A DNA stretch of 64,000 nt from Shuttleworthella satelles DSM 14600 (GTDB taxonomy: Bacteria > Bacillota > Clostridia > Lachnospirales > Lachnospiraceae). The translations under genes and the position numbers were made by a program. This document shows positions 27,648 to 38,955 of this stretch, piece after piece. The stretch lies in assembly GCF_000160115.1 (NCBI RefSeq), contig NZ_GG665866.1, positions 434,001 to 498,000 on the forward strand, read 5' to 3'. The notes beneath the pieces were generated by a model, which did not search any database, was not told the origin of the DNA, and saw nothing but the letters and a program-made list of their open reading frames with translations. Each line of letters starts with the position of its first letter. Within the stretch, counting starts at the first letter, position 1.

Positions 27648-28154
27648 TCACACAAGTTCTGACCAATCCAGATGATTTTTTGACAGAAATTCACATACCC
27701 AATGATCCCAGACCTGATCGAGACTCTTGTCCATGGAAAATATCCGACAGGAAGTTCCCGTCGTGAGCCGCAGCGATCCATCCCGATAGGTGAGATTCAT
27801 AGCCAGCGCGTCTACATCCTCTGACCGCATGCCATTTCCCGCTTGATCAAGCAGCTGACTGACCAGGGCCGGCGGAGCCAGAAAGACGAATTTGAAATAG
27901 CCCGGCGCCCTCTTTCCGGAAATGGTCTCCAGACAAATTTTGCGCAGGCGGCCATAGGGCAGGCAGCGGTAACCGGCCGCCTCCAGTTTCTCCCATTCTT
28001 CCGCGGTGTAGAAGTCGCAAATCAGATGCCCGTCAAGGGTCAGGGAAAAGGACGAGCGTATCTCTGCCTTTGCCAGTGGAAAGGCGTCCCAGGTCTCCTC
28101 CAAAAGCAGACTGTGCATAATCCCGGCCTGACTGGAAAAACGCAGAGCCCTCAT
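27648..28154 (-). CDS. DUF5721 family protein
   Basis: About 168 residues, no signal or membrane span. The pattern MRALRF ... HSLLLEETWDAF ... SFSLTLDGHLICDFYTAEEW ... ISGKRAPGYFKFVF matches what I recall of DUF5721, a clostridial family of unknown function. Start at 28154 follows GGAGGAGAGG; an earlier ATG at 28181 is less likely. Lies 48 bases downstream of the glycosyltransferase. Confidence 0.8.
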   Translation of the reverse strand: MRALRFSSQAGIMHSLLLEETWDAFPLAKAEIRSSFSLTLDGHLICDFYTAEEWEKLEAAGYRCLPYGRLRKICLETISGKRAPGYFKFVFLAPPALVSQLLDQAGNGMRSEDVDALAMNLTYRDGSLRLTTGTSCRIFSMDKSLDQVWDHWVCEFLSKNHLDWSELV

Positions 28155-28202
28155 GCCTGCCTCTCCTCCTGCATTTTGCACGCTCCTATCTCATGAGGAT
28201 TC

Positions 28203-29594
28203 TTAACTCCGGACATAGTCACTCCCCTCTGCGTCTTTAACTCCTGCCGCACGGTTCAAGCGGTCATTCTCCCCTTCCCGGACAAGAAACTCGGTCATCT
28301 TGTATGGGACCTCCTCCTTATCTTCGCGGGAGGCAATCGCTTTCCTGCTGCCGGCAGGCGGCAGAGCCTTGCTCTCCTGAGGCGCGGCAATGCCCTCGTG
28401 GTCAATCCGTTTCCAGCTCCTGACCGGGTGTACCAGGGCAATCACAGAACAGATGCTGTAGAAGAAGAAGAAGACCGGCATAAAGAGCAGGGCAGGCATA
28501 AAGGGCCGAAGCTCCTGGTGATAGAAGAAACGGATCATACAGAAGAGGACAACCTCCGTCCCTGCCAGAATCAAGGCGAGACCCAAAAGCGCCAGTCCCG
28601 GGAAGTACCAGAGAGTCAGAGGAATCATGACCAGATTGGCGAAGAATGCGACAAAATTGACAGGGCCCAGAAGCAGAAGCATCAGGTTGTCCGTCGTGCG
28701 TCTGCGATAGGGATCTTCACTGGAGATCTTAAGGGCGTGCATCCATGCCCCGATATAGCGGCGAAGGATCTGATAGGAGCCCGTACACCAGCGGATCAGC
28801 TGGCGAAAGAGCACCCTGACCTCAGAGGGCTGCTCATCAAAGCACACGGCGTCCAGACAGAAGGCAACTCTCCTGCCAGCCAGACACTGCTGGACGGAGA
28901 ACTCAACATCCTCCGTAATGGACGAGGTCCTCCAGCCCGCGGACAGGACTTCTTTTTTGACGGCAAAACCGGTGCCGGTCAGAAAGGCTGAGAGCCCCAT
29001 CTTCTGCCTGGGATAGGAAAAGAGGAAGCTGTAGAGCATCCAGTAGATGGCAAACCACTTGGTGACAAAGGTCTTGTAGGGGCCGCCTCCCAGGCGATTC
29101 CCCTGCACGATCTCCTCCCCTGACTGCAGCATGTCATTGATATGGATCAGGTAGTCCTCTCGGACAATATTGTCGGCATCGAAAAAGGCAAAGGAATCGA
29201 TGTCGTCGCCATACTCTTTCATGATGCGGCGGATTCCCCAGGCCAGGACATCTCCCTTGCCCCTGGTGGGCCCTTCATTGCGCTCCATGACAATGACGCG
29301 ATCAAAGCCTGAGGCTGTCTGAGCCGTGCGATCTGTACAGTGATCCGCGAGAACAAAAATCCTGAGCTTATCCTGAGGATATTTCTGCTGAGAGAGACTG
29401 GTCAGAAGCTTGTCTATCACCGCCTCCTCATTGCGGGCGCAGATGACAACGGCAAAGCGATCCTGCCTGTCGGCGTGCGGATATGTCTTCTTCCTGCGGC
29501 TCAATCCCCAAATAACCACAAAGGCAAGCCAGATGCTCGGAATGACCGTCAGGATCTGTATCAACAGTGCGATAATTCCTTCTATACGGGGCAT
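28203..29594 (-). CDS. Membrane glycosyltransferase, GT2 family
   Basis: 463 residues. One N-terminal span, a cytosolic GT-A domain (FAVVICARNEEAVIDKLL; FFDADN as the metal-binding DxD; SSITEDVEF; QLIRW as the processive QxxRW motif), then three or four C-terminal spans and a charged tail. Resembles poly-N-acetylglucosamine, cellulose or hyaluronan-type synthases, so it probably makes a cell-envelope polysaccharide or glycolipid. The product cannot be named. ATG with GAGGAAG. Confidence 0.9.
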   Translation of the reverse strand: MPRIEGIIALLIQILTVIPSIWLAFVVIWGLSRRKKTYPHADRQDRFAVVICARNEEAVIDKLLTSLSQQKYPQDKLRIFVLADHCTDRTAQTASGFDRVIVMERNEGPTRGKGDVLAWGIRRIMKEYGDDIDSFAFFDADNIVREDYLIHINDMLQSGEEIVQGNRLGGGPYKTFVTKWFAIYWMLYSFLFSYPRQKMGLSAFLTGTGFAVKKEVLSAGWRTSSITEDVEFSVQQCLAGRRVAFCLDAVCFDEQPSEVRVLFRQLIRWCTGSYQILRRYIGAWMHALKISSEDPYRRRTTDNLMLLLLGPVNFVAFFANLVMIPLTLWYFPGLALLGLALILAGTEVVLFCMIRFFYHQELRPFMPALLFMPVFFFFYSICSVIALVHPVRSWKRIDHEGIAAPQESKALPPAGSRKAIASREDKEEVPYKMTEFLVREGENDRLNRAAGVKDAEGSDYVRS

Positions 29595-29666
29595 ACATCT
29601 TCCTCACTGAGCAATGATGGAGCTCCCCCCATGCGATTGCGAGAATTTCGAAAATTACTTTCAGAC

Positions 29667-29672
29667 ATTATT
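29667..29672 (-). promoter_or_regulatory. -10 element upstream of the glycosyltransferase
   Basis: Consensus TATAAT on the minus strand at about 29667-29672 within a co-directional intergenic region; the -35 (TAGAGC, 17 bases away) is poor. Confidence 0.35.
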
Positions 29673-29711
29673 ATAGCGAATCCCTTCTGCCTGCTCTATT
29701 AAACTTATCTT

Positions 29712-29964
29712 AAACTTTTGTAAGACAGCCTCCGGCGGCAGCGATCATCCGCTGTCTGACGGCATTCTATGAACCTTTTACAGGGCAGCCCTGGCGGCGG
29801 CGGTCATCCGCTGTCTGACGACATTTTATGAACCTTTTACAGGGCAGTCCTGGCGGCGGCGATTATCCGCTGTCTGACGGCATTTTATGAACCTTTTACA
29901 GGGCAGTCCTGGCGCCGGCGGTCATTTGTTGTCTGCGGCATTCCATGAACCTTTTACAGGGCAG
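29712..29964. repeat. 59-bp tandem repeat, four units plus a partial
   Basis: The string AACCTTTTACAGGGCAG recurs at 29772, 29831, 29890 and 29948 (periods 59, 59, 58), with a diverged first copy from 29712. The rest of each unit is also conserved (GGCGGCGGCG, ATCCGCTGTCTGACG, CATTTTATG). The array lies between the rnpB terminator and the glycosyltransferase promoter. No conserved long reading frame is evident. The copies are too alike along their whole length to be a CRISPR. Confidence 0.9.
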
Positions 29965-29969
29965 ATGGG

Positions 29970-30008
29970 AAAAAGAGAAAAGACCGTCCTTACAGAGAGG
30001 GACGGTCC
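29970..30008 (-). terminator. Terminator of rnpB
   Basis: Arms GACCGTCC/GGACGGTC (29982-29989, 30000-30007), followed on the minus strand by TTTTCTCTTTTT. Confidence 0.9.
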
Positions 30009-30019
30009 TATGAAACGCG

Positions 30020-30420
30020 AAATAGAAAGCAGGGCGATAAGCCGGGTTATGTCTTGTGTGATCATCTATCTAGGACGGCTGTTGCCAGCCGCCTCGAGCA
30101 ACCAACCCGGAGCTGGCGGGCCGCGTCATCGCTCCTGCTCGGTCTTGCTTCGGATGGGGTTTACATGGCTGCGCCTGTTACCAGCCGCACGGTAGTCTCT
30201 TACACTGCCTTTCCACCCTTACCGGGTTCCCCCGGCGGTATATTTCTGTTGCACTTTCCTGGGAGTCGCCTCCACCGGCTGTTAGCCGGCATCCTGCCCT
30301 GTGAAGCCCGGACTTTCCTCTCCCGTATTCTGAGGTTCGGCAAAGCCTTCCTCTTGGCAAGGTTCTGCGCCGCAAAGCGGCTCCCTTGCATACGGCAGCG
30401 ATCACATACCCTGCTTTCAA
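30020..30420 (-). ncRNA. rnpB: RNase P RNA (rnpB)
   Basis: Catalytic RNA of RNase P, which trims tRNA 5' ends. On the minus strand the conserved blocks appear in order: GAGGAAAGTCCGGGCT (CR I), AGAGACTACCGTGCGG, AAACCCCATCCGAAGCAAG and GACATAACCCGGCTTATCG (CR V). The ends pair (GAAAGCAGGG with CCCTGCTTTC), which sets the boundaries to within a few bases. It has its own promoter and terminator. Confidence 0.97.
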
Positions 30421-30426
30421 GGCCTT

Positions 30427-30456
30427 ATTATAGCGATTTCAAAGGGGTAAGCGCAA
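30427..30456 (-). promoter_or_regulatory. Promoter of rnpB
   Basis: -35 TTGCGC (30451-30456), 18-base spacer, consensus -10 TATAAT (30427-30432), ending about 7 bases before the mature RNA. Confidence 0.7.
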
Positions 30457-30537
30457 GACCGATGAAGGTCCCGGCCAACAAAGGTCTGCAGAGCAAATCC
30501 AACGAAAGCCGGTAGAGCAGAACGCGCAAACTCCTTC

Positions 30538-32223
30538 TCAAACCTGAAAACAGCTGCCCCCGATAAATTCCCGGATCAGGGAATTGTTGGCAATATCTTC
30601 CGTGGGGATGGCCAGAAAGTAATCCAACAGCTTGAGCAGGCGGTGCGCCTCCGCGTATGCCGGATCTTCCTTGTCAATCGCAAAGAGCAGGGGCTCCGCA
30701 TAGAGCTTGAGCACGCCGATCTCATAGACCAGAGCCGAATTAAACATCTCATCGGCCATCTCCTGAAAGGGGAAAATCCCGCTCTCTTCTCCTCTGCGCA
30801 CAGAGTCCCACATGCGAATGGTCTCGGCAGCGGAAGTCCCGCGCGTCCGCGCGTCCCGGACAATACGGCGCAGAAGCCTGCCGTCTGTTGTCGACAGGGG
30901 ATTGTGCTCATCTATCCCCAGCTGAGTCAGGGCGGAGATATAAATCTTGTACTTCATGGAGGCGGGAATGGAATAAGAGAGCTTGTCGTTGAGACCGTGA
31001 ATCCCCTCGATCACAAGAATATCTCTCTCCCCCAGCTGCATATATCGGTCATGGTACTCCCGCTTGCCTGTCGTAAAATTATACTCGGGAAGAAGAACCC
31101 GTTTCCCGGCAAAGAGGTCCGTGACATTCTGGTTGAAGAGCTCTACATCCAGCGCCTCAAGGGCCTCGAAATCCTTGTTTCCCTTCTCATCCAGGGGAAC
31201 CTGGCTCCTCCCCCTGTAATAGCTGTCCAGGGGAAAGGGATGGGGCGTGAAGCCCCGGGCCATCAGCTGGGTTCCCAGTCGATGGGAAAAAGTCGTCTTT
31301 CCGGAAGAAGAGGGCCCGGCAATCATCACGACGCGTCGGCCTCTGTCAATGATCCGGGAGGCCATGCTGCCGATCTGCTCCTCCATCAGAGCCTCCTGGG
31401 CCAAAATGATATCCCGGATTCTGCCGGAAGCAATCGCATCGTCCAGCGCTCCCACCGAGGGAATGCTCAGACGGGCAGACCAGTTGCCTGACCTCTCCTG
31501 CACCTCAAAAAGCTTCATGGCCGGGTCAAAATCAGCAACCTTCTTCCCCTCCCGATAGGGAAAGAGAAGCATGAATCCATCGGTAAATGTCTGCAGATCA
31601 AAATATTTCAGCAGGCCGGTCGACGGAACCATATAGCCGTAGAAGTAGTCGCTGACGCCCTCGAGATCATAGAGGTTGGTGTGAGAATCCATCCGATAGC
31701 GCAGAAGGCTCACCTTGTCGACAAGTCCCTCCCTGCGGAAGTAATCCCTGACCTTCTCCGTAGAGACAGATCTCTTGACGATAGGAATATCTTCATCCGC
31801 CATTGCCAGCATCTGATCCCTGAGCTGGGCAATCAGCGAGGCCTGCGGATGAGAGAGCAGATGAAAGCCGTCCTTCTCCCTGCTGTATATATGGCAGAAG
31901 TAACCCTGACCGAGCGAATGCTCCACCCGGATATCCATCTGTCTGTCCGGATCAAGCCTGGCTGCAGCAGCCTGCATGAGCAGAATCAGACTTCTGCGAT
32001 AGGCTCTCCGCCCGTTTTTGTCAACACTGGTCAAAAAGCGGATCTTCTCCCCCTCTTCAGCCACATGACCAAGCTCCCGCAGGTGGTGATCAACCTCCGC
32101 AAGGACAATATCCTCCGGATAGGCCTGCGGATCCCGCTCTGTGATCTCCTTCGCGATCTCCAAGAGGCTTGTTCCCTCCGCGTATTTATGTGTCTTTCCT
32201 TCGATTTCGACTCTGATTGCCAC
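30538..32223 (-). CDS. Uridine kinase-like nucleoside kinase with N-terminal TGS domain
   Basis: About 561 residues. The N-terminus is a TGS domain (VEIEGKTHKYAEGTSLLEIA) followed by a threonyl-tRNA-synthetase-like second region; the C-terminal third is a P-loop kinase (MIAGPSSSGKTTFSHRLG near residue 300; FPLDSYYRGR) of the uridine kinase/phosphoribulokinase type. This fusion is common in Clostridia and its exact substrate is not known. Start GTG at 32223, with AGGGGAG 7 bases upstream. Last gene of the dgt-dnaG-rpoD group. Confidence 0.9.
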   Translation of the reverse strand: MAIRVEIEGKTHKYAEGTSLLEIAKEITERDPQAYPEDIVLAEVDHHLRELGHVAEEGEKIRFLTSVDKNGRRAYRRSLILLMQAAAARLDPDRQMDIRVEHSLGQGYFCHIYSREKDGFHLLSHPQASLIAQLRDQMLAMADEDIPIVKRSVSTEKVRDYFRREGLVDKVSLLRYRMDSHTNLYDLEGVSDYFYGYMVPSTGLLKYFDLQTFTDGFMLLFPYREGKKVADFDPAMKLFEVQERSGNWSARLSIPSVGALDDAIASGRIRDIILAQEALMEEQIGSMASRIIDRGRRVVMIAGPSSSGKTTFSHRLGTQLMARGFTPHPFPLDSYYRGRSQVPLDEKGNKDFEALEALDVELFNQNVTDLFAGKRVLLPEYNFTTGKREYHDRYMQLGERDILVIEGIHGLNDKLSYSIPASMKYKIYISALTQLGIDEHNPLSTTDGRLLRRIVRDARTRGTSAAETIRMWDSVRRGEESGIFPFQEMADEMFNSALVYEIGVLKLYAEPLLFAIDKEDPAYAEAHRLLKLLDYFLAIPTEDIANNSLIREFIGGSCFQV

Positions 32224-32326
32224 TCTCCGGCTCCCCTCTTCTTGCAGGCTAAACAGTTTCTCTCTTCTTTTATCTTCCCCTCCGCCCCTTCTCCCCGGCA
32301 AGAGAGCATGGGACCAAGGCAGACCG

Positions 32327-33175
32327 TCAGACGATCCAGACCGGTTCTTTCATGGGCTCTGTCAGGACATCGATCTCCGCCAGCTGCGCTCTGAGTGTCA
32401 TGGCCATATGCTCAATGAAAATATGCTCCACCCCATAGTGGCCCGCGTCAATTACCGCCAGTCCTTGGGCCATGGCATCCAGTCCCGTATGATGATCGAT
32501 GTCCCCGGAGACATAGGTGTCCGCCCCGGCTGCCAGGGCACAGTCTACCTCTGACTTGCCGGATCCAGGACAAATCGCCACCCGGTGCACCTCGCGCTCG
32601 GGATCGCCGAAGACTCTGACATGGGAGAGCCCGAACGCCTCCCTGACCTGCTTCGCGTAGTCCCGCAGGCTGGGCGCAATGGCCTCCCCCATCTCCCCGA
32701 CCTTGCCGATTCCCATCGAAGAACTGACCCGAATGGGAGGGATGGCGTCTGTCCCGTCTCCCGCCGCATCGACCGGATCAATGTCCCTTCCGTCGTAACT
32801 GACATCCAGGGTGATCAGTTCCGTCATTCCCAGGGTATCGGCGGCCAGATCTCCCATCTCACAGACATCGTAATTGGTGTGCATAGCATAATAGGAAATC
32901 TCATGGCTGATAAGCCTGATGATGCGCCGACCCACAAAATCATCCGCCCGCACGGACCGGATCGGCGAGAAAATCATGGGATGGTGGGTAATGAGCATAT
33001 CGGCCTTGGCGCCAATCGCATGGTCGATGACCTGATCGGTGGCATCCAAAGCGACATAGATGCGATGAACCTCCTGGTCGGGATCGCCAACCAAAAGTCC
33101 CACATTGTCCCATTCCAGCGCCGCCTGACGGGGAATGCGCTTCTCTATCCTGTCTGTAATTTCTCTGACTCTCAT
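32327..33175 (-). CDS. Nif3-like dinuclear metal centre protein
   Basis: About 282 residues; begins MRVREITDRIEKRIPRQAALEWDNVGLLVGD, typical of the NIF3/YqfO family of hexameric metal-binding proteins of uncertain function. Metal ligands include the His pair in MLITHHPMIF. The ATG at 33175 has GGGAGG upstream. In Firmicutes it normally follows trmK and rpoD, as here. Confidence 0.93.
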   Translation of the reverse strand: MRVREITDRIEKRIPRQAALEWDNVGLLVGDPDQEVHRIYVALDATDQVIDHAIGAKADMLITHHPMIFSPIRSVRADDFVGRRIIRLISHEISYYAMHTNYDVCEMGDLAADTLGMTELITLDVSYDGRDIDPVDAAGDGTDAIPPIRVSSSMGIGKVGEMGEAIAPSLRDYAKQVREAFGLSHVRVFGDPEREVHRVAICPGSGKSEVDCALAAGADTYVSGDIDHHTGLDAMAQGLAVIDAGHYGVEHIFIEHMAMTLRAQLAEIDVLTEPMKEPVWIV

Positions 33176-33283
33176 CTTCGCCTCCCGGGGCTGTAAAAAA
33201 CTGCGTGGTCCATCTGATCCCGCATGCCGGTGCAAATATCCAAGCTGGTCTGACACTGATCTTTTCTGTATTTTACAGGATCC

Positions 33284-33991
33284 TTACTTCTCCTCAGATA
33301 TTCTCAAACGGGCTCTTCGATTCTGCTTCAGCCTCTCTAAAATCTCTTCTCTTCGCCTGACCTTCCCCTGAGGAAGCGCTGCAAGAATGCTCTTCAGCAT
33401 GGCCTCCTCTCTCCGCAGATAAACCTCCAGAAGAGGGTGGCGATTCTCAATCAGAAGCTTTCCGTAGGCCAGCTCCTCCGGAGTCCAGGAACAGTCCCCC
33501 CGGCTTCCTTCCTGGTAACGGACCCTGGCGAGGAAGTACCACTTCCCCCCATCCTCCACAAGATCCTGAGCCTGCGTGACAAATCCCCTGTCAAGCAGCC
33601 AGGCCCGCAGCATGGGTAAGTCAGACTGTGCCCCCAGAATGATCTGTCCGGCCTCCCTGGCCGAAGGCAGGTCCGCCTCCAGGATATCCCGGATCAGACC
33701 GCCTCCCATTCCGCTGATCAGAATGGCTTTTGTCTCCCCCGGACGATAAGACGCAAGACCATTGGAACAGCGGACTTCAATCCGGTCCGCCATTCCCTCC
33801 GCCGCAATATGCTCTCTTGCCCTTTTTAAGGGACCCGGCCTGATATCCATGGCCAGAGCCCGCTTCACTCTCCCGGATTCAAGAAGCGCCAGACTCAGAT
33901 AGGCGTGATCACAGCCAACATCCGCCAGACTCTGACAGGGCTCTACCAGAGCCGCCAGAGCCTGCATCCGCCTCGATAACCTGACAGCCAT
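33284..33991 (-). CDS. trmK: tRNA (adenine-22-N1)-methyltransferase TrmK
   Basis: 235 residues. SAM-binding motif SLADVGCDHAYLSLALL, and ILISGMGGGLIRDIL with the NPPY-equivalent region of this family. Starts 2 bases after the rpoD stop, so it is cotranslated with the sigma factor. Confidence 0.92.
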   Translation of the reverse strand: MAVRLSRRMQALAALVEPCQSLADVGCDHAYLSLALLESGRVKRALAMDIRPGPLKRAREHIAAEGMADRIEVRCSNGLASYRPGETKAILISGMGGGLIRDILEADLPSAREAGQIILGAQSDLPMLRAWLLDRGFVTQAQDLVEDGGKWYFLARVRYQEGSRGDCSWTPEELAYGKLLIENRHPLLEVYLRREEAMLKSILAALPQGKVRRREEILERLKQNRRARLRISEEK

Positions 33992-33993
33992 AA

Positions 33994-35838
<1,845 letters not shown>

Positions 35839-35853
35839 TTTCTCTCCTCATTC

Positions 35854-37803
35854 TTATTTTAGGTCAATGCTGATATGTTCCAGTTCCTGCAGTTTCTTCT
35901 TATCGCGGATCATCTCAGTCAGAAAATCCGGGTCGACCGCATTGCCCTTCCTGCGCTTTCGCTCCATAGCCGCCCGCTTGATCCGCAAGAGGGTCTCCCG
36001 AAGAGCCTTAATCCGATCTGTTCGCTCAGTCAACCTCCCGACTGTGGTATTGAAGATCCTGGCCACTTCACGCTGTACTCCCTCATCTCCCTCCTGGAAA
36101 TGATCCATAATTCGGGCCGGATTGACTCCACCTTGTTCCGACTGGCTCCAGACCTCCTCTGCCACATCCCGATATACGCCCTCCTCGAAGTCCATCGGCT
36201 CAAGATAGGGCTTCACGACCCGGTAGATCTCCGGGTCCTCCGTAATCCATGTCAGCAGTAAGCGCTGGGACTGGCGCATGCCGGTCTCTCTGGGCTGGCT
36301 CCTCTGACCCGGCCCCTTGCGCGCGGTTCTCGCTGGTGAGAGGTCCATTCCCGGATCGCTCCCCCGATAGGCGGCCTCCGTCTCGTCCTGGGCGCGGGCA
36401 TAAGCGTCTGCCATGGCAAACGCGTCCTCGTCCGGATCCCTTTGACTTCGATTCAAAGAAAAGGCTCCTTTGTCCGCCTTGTCCGCAGACTTCCTCCGGG
36501 CCAGAATTCCCTCCTGGGAAGCCATGTGCACAACCAGCTGGCGGATCGACTCCGCGCTTCTGTGGTAGCGATCAGCGACAGCCTGGATGTAATTGCCCCG
36601 TTCTATCTCCTCCGGAAAACGGCTGATCCGCAGGGCCACCTGGCGAAAGAACTCTGTATTGGACTCCGGGTCATCCATCTGGTAATCCCTCTCCAGCATG
36701 CGGATCGTAAACATAAAGGAATTCTCCGCCTCCTTGATCCTCTCTTCATAGGCGTCCGGTCCCAGCTTCTTCATGAACTCATCCGGATCCTTGCAGGGCT
36801 GCATATTGATAATCTTACAGCTGATACCCGCGTCCTTGAGAAGAGGGATCGCCCGCAGGGCTGCCCTGATTCCCGCCGGATCCGAGTCATACGAGAGATA
36901 GACCTGCCTCGTATAGCGCTTTAACATCTGCGCGTGCCCCTCCGTCAAAGCTGTTCCCAAAGAGGCCACGGTATTGTCAAAGCCATTCTGGTGCATAGAG
37001 ATCACATCCATATATCCCTCGCAGAGAATCATCTGGGGACGGCGCGTTCTCTTTGCCAGGAAGAGGCCGAAGAGGGTGCGGCTCTTGTTGAAAATCATGG
37101 TCTCGGGGGAGTTGAGATACTTGGGTTCCCCCTCTCCCATCACACGACCCCCGAAGGCGATCACCTTACCTCCCGCATCCATAATGGGAAACATGGCCCG
37201 GTTCCAGAACTTATCGTGCGCTCCCCTTCTCTCGCTGATCGCAATCAGGCCGGAGTCGACCAGATCGCGGTCCTCGTATCCCTTGCCCTTTAAATAGCGG
37301 TAGAGGGCATTGGAGTGACTTCCGGTATAGCCCAGGCCCCATTTCTGCATGGTCTCCTCTGTCAATTGCCGGTCCCTGAAATAGTTCATGGCCGTAGCCC
37401 CGTCCTTACCGCGAAGGACGGCAAAATAGAACTTGGCCGCCTCTCTGTTGATCTCTAAAAGCCGGCTCCTCTTATCGGCCCTGGCCCGGTCCTCTTTGCT
37501 CATCCTGCGCTCGGGGAGGGCGATTCCGGCCCGGTCGGCCAAGGTCTTGACCGCCTCCGGAAAGGTCATGTTCTCGTAATTCATCAAAAAGGTAAATACA
37601 TTGCCGCCCGCGCCGCAGCCGAAGCAATGATAGAATTGCTTGCCCCGGTTGACGTGGAAAGAACCCGTCTTCTCGTTGTGAAAGGGGCAAAGCCCCACAT
37701 AAGCTGATCCGGTCTTCTTTAATCCGACATACTGGCCGATAACATCTACAATATCATTGGCCTCGCGAACCTGATCGATCAGTTCGTCTGAATAATATGG
37801 CAC
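35854..37803 (-). CDS. dnaG: DNA primase DnaG
   Basis: 649 residues. CHC2 zinc finger (CPFHNEKTGSF ... CFGCGAGG), catalytic core, TOPRIM domain with CEGYMDVISMHQ and SYDSDPAG, and a helicase-binding C-terminal domain after a disordered Arg/Asp/Ser-rich linker at about 435-500, which makes it slightly longer than usual. Between dgt and rpoD, as in many Clostridia. Confidence 0.97.
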   Translation of the reverse strand: MPYYSDELIDQVREANDIVDVIGQYVGLKKTGSAYVGLCPFHNEKTGSFHVNRGKQFYHCFGCGAGGNVFTFLMNYENMTFPEAVKTLADRAGIALPERRMSKEDRARADKRSRLLEINREAAKFYFAVLRGKDGATAMNYFRDRQLTEETMQKWGLGYTGSHSNALYRYLKGKGYEDRDLVDSGLIAISERRGAHDKFWNRAMFPIMDAGGKVIAFGGRVMGEGEPKYLNSPETMIFNKSRTLFGLFLAKRTRRPQMILCEGYMDVISMHQNGFDNTVASLGTALTEGHAQMLKRYTRQVYLSYDSDPAGIRAALRAIPLLKDAGISCKIINMQPCKDPDEFMKKLGPDAYEERIKEAENSFMFTIRMLERDYQMDDPESNTEFFRQVALRISRFPEEIERGNYIQAVADRYHRSAESIRQLVVHMASQEGILARRKSADKADKGAFSLNRSQRDPDEDAFAMADAYARAQDETEAAYRGSDPGMDLSPARTARKGPGQRSQPRETGMRQSQRLLLTWITEDPEIYRVVKPYLEPMDFEEGVYRDVAEEVWSQSEQGGVNPARIMDHFQEGDEGVQREVARIFNTTVGRLTERTDRIKALRETLLRIKRAAMERKRRKGNAVDPDFLTEMIRDKKKLQELEHISIDLK

Positions 37804-37812
37804 GCTGACTCC

Positions 37813-38829
37813 TCAATATCCGTCTACTTCCCAGGCCTTGGGCAGGAAGAACTCGCTGAATTTGGTCACTGCATACTGATCCGTCATCCCAGAAATATAG
37901 TCGCAGATGATCCGCCCCTCATCGTCCCCGGTCTCCTCCGCGATCCTCCGGTACTTCTCGGGGATCTCCTCAAAATGATCCGCATAGTACTCGTAGAGCA
38001 TTTTCAGCATCCGCTTGGCCTTGACCTCTTCCGACTTGGCCACAGGATTGGTGTAAAGACTTTGAAACATAAACTTGCGCAGGTCCAGTAGAGCCTGCCA
38101 GATTTCATCGGACATACAGATCGCGTCCGTGTCACGGCTTGAAATAATCACATTGTGGATCATGGTGTCCAGGCGATCCTTAGCCGTTTGCCCCAGTGTA
38201 TTGCGCAGCTCCTTTGGAATGTCCTCCTCGCACAGAATCTCCGCCCGAATCGCGTCGTCAATATCGTGGTAGACATAGGCGATCTTATCGCAGAGTCGAA
38301 CAATCTTCCCCTCCGGCGTATGAGGGGTAAGAGCAGTCTGATGATTGCGGATTCCATCCCTGACCTCCCAGGTCAGATTGAGCCCCTGCCCCTCCTTCTC
38401 CAGAAGCTCTACCACCCGCACACTCTGTTCATTGTGGCGGAAGCCCCCGGGATAAATCTCCGTGAGCGCCCTTTCTCCGGCATGACCGAAGGGAGTATGG
38501 CCCAGATCATGACCCAAAGCGATAGCCTCTGTCAGATCCTCATTCATGCGCAGAGCCTTGGCGACGGTTCTGGCATTCTGGGACACCTCCAATGTGTGAG
38601 ACATACGAGTCCTGTAGTGGTCACCCAGAGGGGTTAAAAAGACCTGGGTCTTATTTTTCAGACGTCGAAAAGCCTTGGAATGCAAAATGCGATCACGGTC
38701 TCTCTGAAAAAGAGGACGTATGTCACATTGGTCTTCCTCCTTCTTTCGCCCCCTGGAGTCCACATCATGCGTGGCATAGGGACTGAGGAATTCCTCTTCC
38801 AAGAGCTCCATCTCCTGGCGAATATTCAT
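37813..38829 (-). CDS. dGTPase-like HD-domain phosphohydrolase
   Basis: 338 residues, deoxyguanosinetriphosphate triphosphohydrolase-like family. HD-domain metal ligands in TRMSHTLEVSQNA and LGHDLGHTPFGHAGE; RRLKNKTQVF and the later IAYVYHDIDDA are also characteristic. Cleaves dNTPs to nucleoside and triphosphate. Placed at the head of the dnaG-rpoD operon; ATG with GGAGGAAG. Confidence 0.93.
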   Translation of the reverse strand: MNIRQEMELLEEEFLSPYATHDVDSRGRKKEEDQCDIRPLFQRDRDRILHSKAFRRLKNKTQVFLTPLGDHYRTRMSHTLEVSQNARTVAKALRMNEDLTEAIALGHDLGHTPFGHAGERALTEIYPGGFRHNEQSVRVVELLEKEGQGLNLTWEVRDGIRNHQTALTPHTPEGKIVRLCDKIAYVYHDIDDAIRAEILCEEDIPKELRNTLGQTAKDRLDTMIHNVIISSRDTDAICMSDEIWQALLDLRKFMFQSLYTNPVAKSEEVKAKRMLKMLYEYYADHFEEIPEKYRRIAEETGDDEGRIICDYISGMTDQYAVTKFSEFFLPKAWEVDGY

Positions 38830-38910
38830 CTGAAACTTCCTCCAAAAAACATCCTATTTATTTATTGCGGCCTGGAAACAAATTTCCTTTTTTAAACATC
38901 ATAAGCAACA

Positions 38911-38945
38911 GAAAAAGGTCTGACCGATAACATATCGATCAGACC
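38911..38945 (-). terminator. Terminator of rny
   Basis: Arms GGTCTGA/TCAGACC (38917-38923, 38939-38945), with further pairing inside (ATCGAT region), then TTTTTCTG on the minus strand. Confidence 0.85.
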
Positions 38946-38955
38946 GATTCCCTGC

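Noticed and set aside
29712-29964. CRISPR array or repeated coding domain
   Set aside because: The whole 59-base unit is conserved, so no spacers exist; 59 is not a multiple of three, so a repeated protein domain is impossible.
29887-30515. Plus-strand frames across the rnpB region
   Set aside because: They are opposite the RNase P RNA gene and the 59-bp repeats; the RNA's conserved blocks fully explain the sequence.
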